Source: Verrucomicrobium sp. (lineage in GTDB: Bacteria > Verrucomicrobiota > Verrucomicrobiia > Methylacidiphilales > GAS474). Taken from it: a DNA stretch of 64,000 bases. The stretch spans positions 1 through 64,000 of the forward strand of contig JAPWJX010000001.1 in the NCBI GenBank assembly GCA_028283855.1, given 5' to 3'. The notes below the pieces were generated by a model. That model did not search any database, had not been told where the DNA came from, and was given only the letters and a program-made list of their open reading frames with translations. A program made the position numbers and the translations under genes. Positions 61,263-64,000 of the stretch are shown piece after piece. Each line of letters begins with the position of its first letter. Positions within the stretch are counted from its first letter, which is position 1.

Positions 61263-61895
61263 ATGCCTTCCGAGCCCGATTCCTCCTCCAAGACGCCCCA
61301 TCCGGTCGACTTCGATTTCCTCAAGGGTCCCAGCGCTCCCAAGCTGAAGAGCACCGTGGCCCCTTCCGAGGAAGCCAAGAAACGCTCCTTCACCCGTCCC
61401 GCCGGCGCCCCTGCCGCCGCGGAGCCCGCCGCATCCGCCGCGCCGGCCGACAAACCCCAATCTAAAACTATGCCCACTCCTCAGAACATCGAAGACTTCC
61501 GCCGCAACGCCGAACGCCAGAGCCGGGAGCAGCAAAGCTTCGGCAACGTGCTGGCCACCGTCACCTACTCCATCCTCATCGCCTTCATCCTGGTCACCGG
61601 CCTGGCCGCCTACGGCGGGTACATCCTCTTCGGCCGCGTGAAGGCGCAGAGCCAGTCCCTCGTCGCCATCAACAAGCGGTATGACGCGGAAGTGATCGGC
61701 CTCAAGGAAGACCTCACCCGCTCCCATGCCGAGGTGCAGCGCCTGAGCGACGATGTCGAGCGCCAGCAGGAAGAGCTGACGCGCCTGCGCGCCGTCGCCG
61801 ACCGCCTCGCCGCCGACCTGGCTTCCGACCACAAGGACCTCCAGTCCCTGCGCGGCCGTTCGTCCTCCTCCTCCTCCTCCGTCTCCCACCAGTAG
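61263..61895 (+). CDS. membrane coiled-coil protein, unknown function
   Basis: A 210-residue protein: an Ala/Pro-rich N-terminus (residues 1-70), one membrane helix (about 100-122, YSILIAFILVTGLAAYGGYI) and a coiled coil (about 135-195). The coil has heptads such as LKEDLTRSHAEVQRLSDDVE and RQQEELTRLRAVADRLAADL. A Ser-run closes it. An internal ATG at residue 70 could be an alternative start. No recognised family. Confidence 0.7.
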   Translation: MPSEPDSSSKTPHPVDFDFLKGPSAPKLKSTVAPSEEAKKRSFTRPAGAPAAAEPAASAAPADKPQSKTMPTPQNIEDFRRNAERQSREQQSFGNVLATVTYSILIAFILVTGLAAYGGYILFGRVKAQSQSLVAINKRYDAEVIGLKEDLTRSHAEVQRLSDDVERQQEELTRLRAVADRLAADLASDHKDLQSLRGRSSSSSSSVSHQ

Positions 61896-61931
61896 CAAGC
61901 GGCTCCAAGCCCTTAGCGCCCCGCCCTTCGG

Positions 61932-62471
61932 ATGCTTTCGACGACCGAACTGCGCCGCCTCTTCAACGAGTGGCGCTGGCGGCTGAAGCGGGTCCAGGCC
62001 ATCCTCCAGCCCCCCGTGTGGAGCGAGGACGAGTGGCGCCAATTCGCCCAGGCGCTCACCGTCCTCCTGCAAAAGCACGGCGCCAGCTGGACCCATGACG
62101 ACGGCTCCCAATGCTGGGACATGCGCTGGCAGATCCGGGAAGGGGGGGAACTGGTCTGCCAGGTGGAGCAGCACGGCCCGGAGAAAATCTCCCTCGTCGT
62201 CGCGCAGACCGGCGGCTTCGCGGAAGAGATCGGCAGCTACACCTGGCTGTGGGCCGAGTTCGGCACCGACGGCCATTTCACCCGCGACCCCTACTGGGTC
62301 GACGGCGCGTGGAAGGAAGCCCTCATCGGCCTCCTCATGCCCTACCAATACCGTTCCAACTTCTACCTGGAAGCGCCGACGGAGACGCCCGCCGCGCTCA
62401 TGATCGAGCATCCCCACATCGACGAGCATCCTCCCCAAGCCTATGAGCAAGAAAATCATCCAAGCGCCTGA
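61932..62471 (+). CDS. hypothetical protein, unknown function
   Basis: A 179-residue soluble protein with a Trp-rich first third (ELRRLFNEWRWRLKRV; PVWSEDEWRQFAQALT), then GSQCWDMRWQIREGGELVC, and PEKISLVVAQTGGFAEEIG. The overall look is alpha/beta, without signal peptide. No family recognised. It overlaps ridA by 29 bases, so the two are translated together. Confidence 0.7.
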   Translation: MLSTTELRRLFNEWRWRLKRVQAILQPPVWSEDEWRQFAQALTVLLQKHGASWTHDDGSQCWDMRWQIREGGELVCQVEQHGPEKISLVVAQTGGFAEEIGSYTWLWAEFGTDGHFTRDPYWVDGAWKEALIGLLMPYQYRSNFYLEAPTETPAALMIEHPHIDEHPPQAYEQENHPSA

Positions 62472-62832
62472 GGGCAAGGCCCCCCAGGCCATCGGTCCCT
62501 ATTCCCAGGGCGTCCGCGTCGGCGACCTCGTCTTCCTTTCCGGCCAGATCCCGACCGATCCGGCCACCGGCGCCTTCCCGGAGGGCATCGCCGCCCAGAC
62601 CGAACAGGCGATCAAAAACATCACCGCCCTTTTGGCCGTCGAGGGGCTGACTCTGGCCCACGTCGTGAAAGCCTCCGTCTTCATGGCCGACTTGGCCGAG
62701 TTCGCCGCGATGAACGAGGTCTACGCCCGCCACTTCGCCTCCGCGCCGCCCGCCCGGTCCACCTTCCAGGTGGCCAAGCTCCCGCGCGACGCCCGCGTCG
62801 AGATCGAAGTAGTCGCCCACGCCGGGGCTTAA
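62443..62832 (+). CDS. ridA: RidA family enamine/imine deaminase
   Basis: A 129-residue protein of normal RidA length: AIGPYSQGVRVGDLVFLSGQ, then IPTDPATGAF, VVKASVFMADLAEFAAMNEV and PPARSTFQVAKLPRDARVEI. The conserved catalytic Arg (ARSTF) and Gly-Gln are present. It hydrolyses reactive 2-aminoacrylate and similar enamines. The gene overlaps the preceding unknown gene by 29 bases. It converges with the reverse-strand unknown gene, 19 bases apart. Confidence 0.95.
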   Translation: MSKKIIQAPEGKAPQAIGPYSQGVRVGDLVFLSGQIPTDPATGAFPEGIAAQTEQAIKNITALLAVEGLTLAHVVKASVFMADLAEFAAMNEVYARHFASAPPARSTFQVAKLPRDARVEIEVVAHAGA

Positions 62833-62851
62833 GAAGAAAGAAGGGGACGGC

Positions 62852-63247
62852 CTAGGCCGCTTCCCGCCGGTGGTCCGGGCCGTCCGCGGCTTTTCCCGCC
62901 TGGGGCGCGGCATGGCGCATTTCCGCGGCGTTTTGCCGGATGGCGGTAAGATCGGGGGAGGGGTGCTTCGCCTGGTGCTCGCGGAGCGGGCGCTCCATCC
63001 ATTCCTCCAGTTTTTCCCGGACCACGTGGTCGTGGGCCGTCTGATCCAGAGTGGCCTGGCGCTGGAAGACGGCGGCGAGAATCGTTTGCCGCAGGCGGGC
63101 GAAAGCTTGGGTGAACTTGCCCACGGGGCCTTCCTCACTCCGGCCGGCCACGATGCCCAGCTCGGCGATGTCGGCCCGCTGCCGGTCGTCCCGCGCCTCG
63201 AAGGCGTCGTTGGTGAACTTGACCTGATGAAGCTTCGGCTCTTCCAT
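62852..63247 (-). CDS. hypothetical charged protein, unknown function
   Basis: A 131-residue soluble, highly charged helical protein with a strong AGGAGGA ribosome binding site before ATG 63247. It opens with KLHQVKFTNDAFEARDDRQR and has EKLEEWMERPLREHQAKHP. There is no signal peptide. Codon use is typical of this genome. Copy C of the shared 14-base motif lies 17 bases upstream. It diverges from pyrE, whose start is 41 bases away. Confidence 0.68.
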   Translation of the reverse strand: MEEPKLHQVKFTNDAFEARDDRQRADIAELGIVAGRSEEGPVGKFTQAFARLRQTILAAVFQRQATLDQTAHDHVVREKLEEWMERPLREHQAKHPSPDLTAIRQNAAEMRHAAPQAGKAADGPDHRREAA

Positions 63248-63264
63248 AAAGTCCTCCTACTATA

Positions 63265-63278
63265 TAATTCGGCTATTT
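63265..63278 (-). repeat. shared 14-base intergenic motif, copy C
   Basis: On the reverse strand AAATAGCCGAATTA between the divergent unknown gene and pyrE. On the forward strand a perfect TATAAT (63263-63268) overlaps it, so it may be a -10 element for pyrE or a regulator site. The same 14 bases occur at 30191 and 56099. Confidence 0.65.
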
Positions 63279-63288
63279 CCTCTCCCCC

Positions 63289-63852
63289 ATGCCCTTAGAC
63301 CCCCTGCAGGCCTTTCGTGACACCGGCGCCCTCCTGGAAGGGCATTTCATCCTCCGTTCCGGGCGGCACAGCCGCCAGTTCTTCCAGTGCGCCCTCCTCC
63401 TCCAGCACGCCGCCCTGGCGGCGGAACTCTGCGGCGACCTGGCCGCCAAGGTGAAGGGACTCTCCTTCGACGCCATCGCCTCGCCCGCCATGGGAGGCAT
63501 CCTCGTCGGCCAGGAAGTGGCCCGCCACCTGAAGACCCGCCACATCTTCGCCGAAAAGCAGGAGGGGAAGCTGGTCATCCGCCGCTTTCCGATCGAGCCG
63601 GGCACCCGCTTCCTCGTCGCGGAGGACGTCGTCACCACCGGCGGTGCCGTGCGGGAGACGATGGCCCTTCTGCGCGCCGCCGGGGCGGAAGTCGCGGGCG
63701 TCGCCGCCATCGTCGACCGCAGCGGGGAGCCGCCGGTCGACTTCGGCGTGCCGTTCTTCAGCCTCCTGCGCCTGCATGTGGAAACCTTTCCCGCCGACGC
63801 CGTCCCGGACGACCTGCGCGGCGTTCCCGCCATAAAACCCGGGAGCAAATAA
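63289..63852 (+). CDS. pyrE: orotate phosphoribosyltransferase
   Basis: A 187-residue enzyme with GHFILRSGRHSRQFFQCALL, AIASPAMGGILVGQEVARH and the PRPP-binding VAEDVVTTGGAVRETM. It makes orotidine monophosphate in UMP synthesis. It is slightly shorter than E. coli PyrE but close to other bacterial forms. A perfect TATAAT lies 20 bases upstream of the ATG; no clear -35 was seen. A secreted-protein gene begins one base after its stop. Confidence 0.95.
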   Translation: MPLDPLQAFRDTGALLEGHFILRSGRHSRQFFQCALLLQHAALAAELCGDLAAKVKGLSFDAIASPAMGGILVGQEVARHLKTRHIFAEKQEGKLVIRRFPIEPGTRFLVAEDVVTTGGAVRETMALLRAAGAEVAGVAAIVDRSGEPPVDFGVPFFSLLRLHVETFPADAVPDDLRGVPAIKPGSK

Positions 63853-63853
63853 G

Positions 63854-64000
63854 ATGAAGCCGCGCGGCCTGTTCCTCCTTTTCTCCCTGTTCCTGCTGCT
63901 TTCCGCCGCCGTCCGGGCGGAAGACGCGCCGTCCGCGCCGGTGCTGGAGATGGTCTGGGTCCGCTGCGACCATGTCCCCCGCACCCAGGCGGAAATGGAG
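63854..64000 (+). CDS. N-terminal part of a secreted protein, cut by the window end
   Basis: ATG 63854 lies one base after the pyrE stop. The visible 49 residues contain a clear signal peptide (LFLLFSLFLLLSAAVRA) followed by PSAPVLEMVWVRCDHVP. The gene continues past the window, so its family cannot be judged. Co-transcription with pyrE is likely from spacing. Confidence 0.6.
   Translation, partial: MKPRGLFLLFSLFLLLSAAVRAEDAPSAPVLEMVWVRCDHVPRTQAEME

Noticed and set aside
61185-62492. 435-residue reverse frame over two small forward genes
   Set aside because: The forward frames have typical codon use, a membrane helix, a coiled coil and overlap with ridA; the reverse frame has no domain.

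Overview
The window is 64 kb of chromosomal DNA with high GC. Third codon positions are almost always C or G, genes are packed tightly, and no intergenic gap exceeds 300 bases. No rRNA, tRNA, CRISPR array, integrase, transposase or phage structural gene was seen. The genes are housekeeping ones of a Gram-negative (diderm) bacterium: a DsbD/ScsB-type reductase, many signal-peptide proteins, FtsK, RodZ and HtpX. The mix suggests the PVC/Verrucomicrobiota area: GTG starts, lycopene-cyclase-domain protein, tandem-domain NDK-like protein, ECF sigma module and many small secreted proteins of unknown function. That placement is an inference from gene content and was not tested.

Layout. 1-6.6 kb: the 3' part of an M3 peptidase gene, mutS plus a gamma-carbonic-anhydrase-like gene, then a deoxynucleotidase and thyA. 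6.6-9.8 kb: a co-directional trio of PYROXD2/phytoene-desaturase-like oxidoreductase, double-ACT protein and lycopene-cyclase-domain membrane protein. 9.8-15.4 kb: an M24 peptidase-like gene and the SAM cycle, with metK-ahcY divergent from an ArsR-methyltransferase fusion regulator and followed by a 62-residue gene and a farnesyl-diphosphate-synthase-like gene. 15.4-19.3 kb: an ECF sigma / short membrane protein / membrane-anchored sensor-like module facing a Ser-rich protein gene, with matching ECF-type promoters on both strands, then two response regulators. 19.3-27.1 kb: YahK-like dehydrogenase, plsY-gpsA, M42 peptidase, glyoxalase, rpe, lepA and lepB. 27.1-36.5 kb: an LLM oxidoreductase, small secreted proteins, an ABC ATPase, tandem NDK, aspartate aminotransferase, trxB, glf and two tandem Nudix genes.

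36.5-43.5 kb: a DsbD-type reductase and an M23 peptidase. Next comes a compact reverse-strand operon joining a STAS/RsbU pair to grpE-dnaJ and a DUF4019 gene. 43.5-50.3 kb: ftsK, rodZ-like, rimO, a PgsA-DUF1802 fusion and a DJ-1/VOC fusion. 50.3-56.1 kb, reverse strand: htpX, a frameshifted S41-like gene, purD, a degenerate metallo-beta-lactamase-fold gene, a YunG-like gene and an unknown. 56.1-64 kb: a flavin reductase without FMN domain, an inositol-phosphatase-family gene, a DedA-rhodanese fusion, a BsuPI-domain protein, a SecD-P1-like protein, ridA, pyrE and the start of a secreted-protein gene.

The most interesting points are: (i) the self-contained ECF module with divergent promoters; (ii) an exact 14-base motif found in three intergenic regions, each shortly upstream of a gene of unknown role; (iii) the STAS-RsbU-grpE-dnaJ operon; (iv) the PgsA-DUF1802 and DJ-1-VOC fusions; (v) a hairpin covering the plsY ribosome binding site and start codon; and (vi) a 34-base duplication flanking a palindrome at the end of the yahK-like gene.
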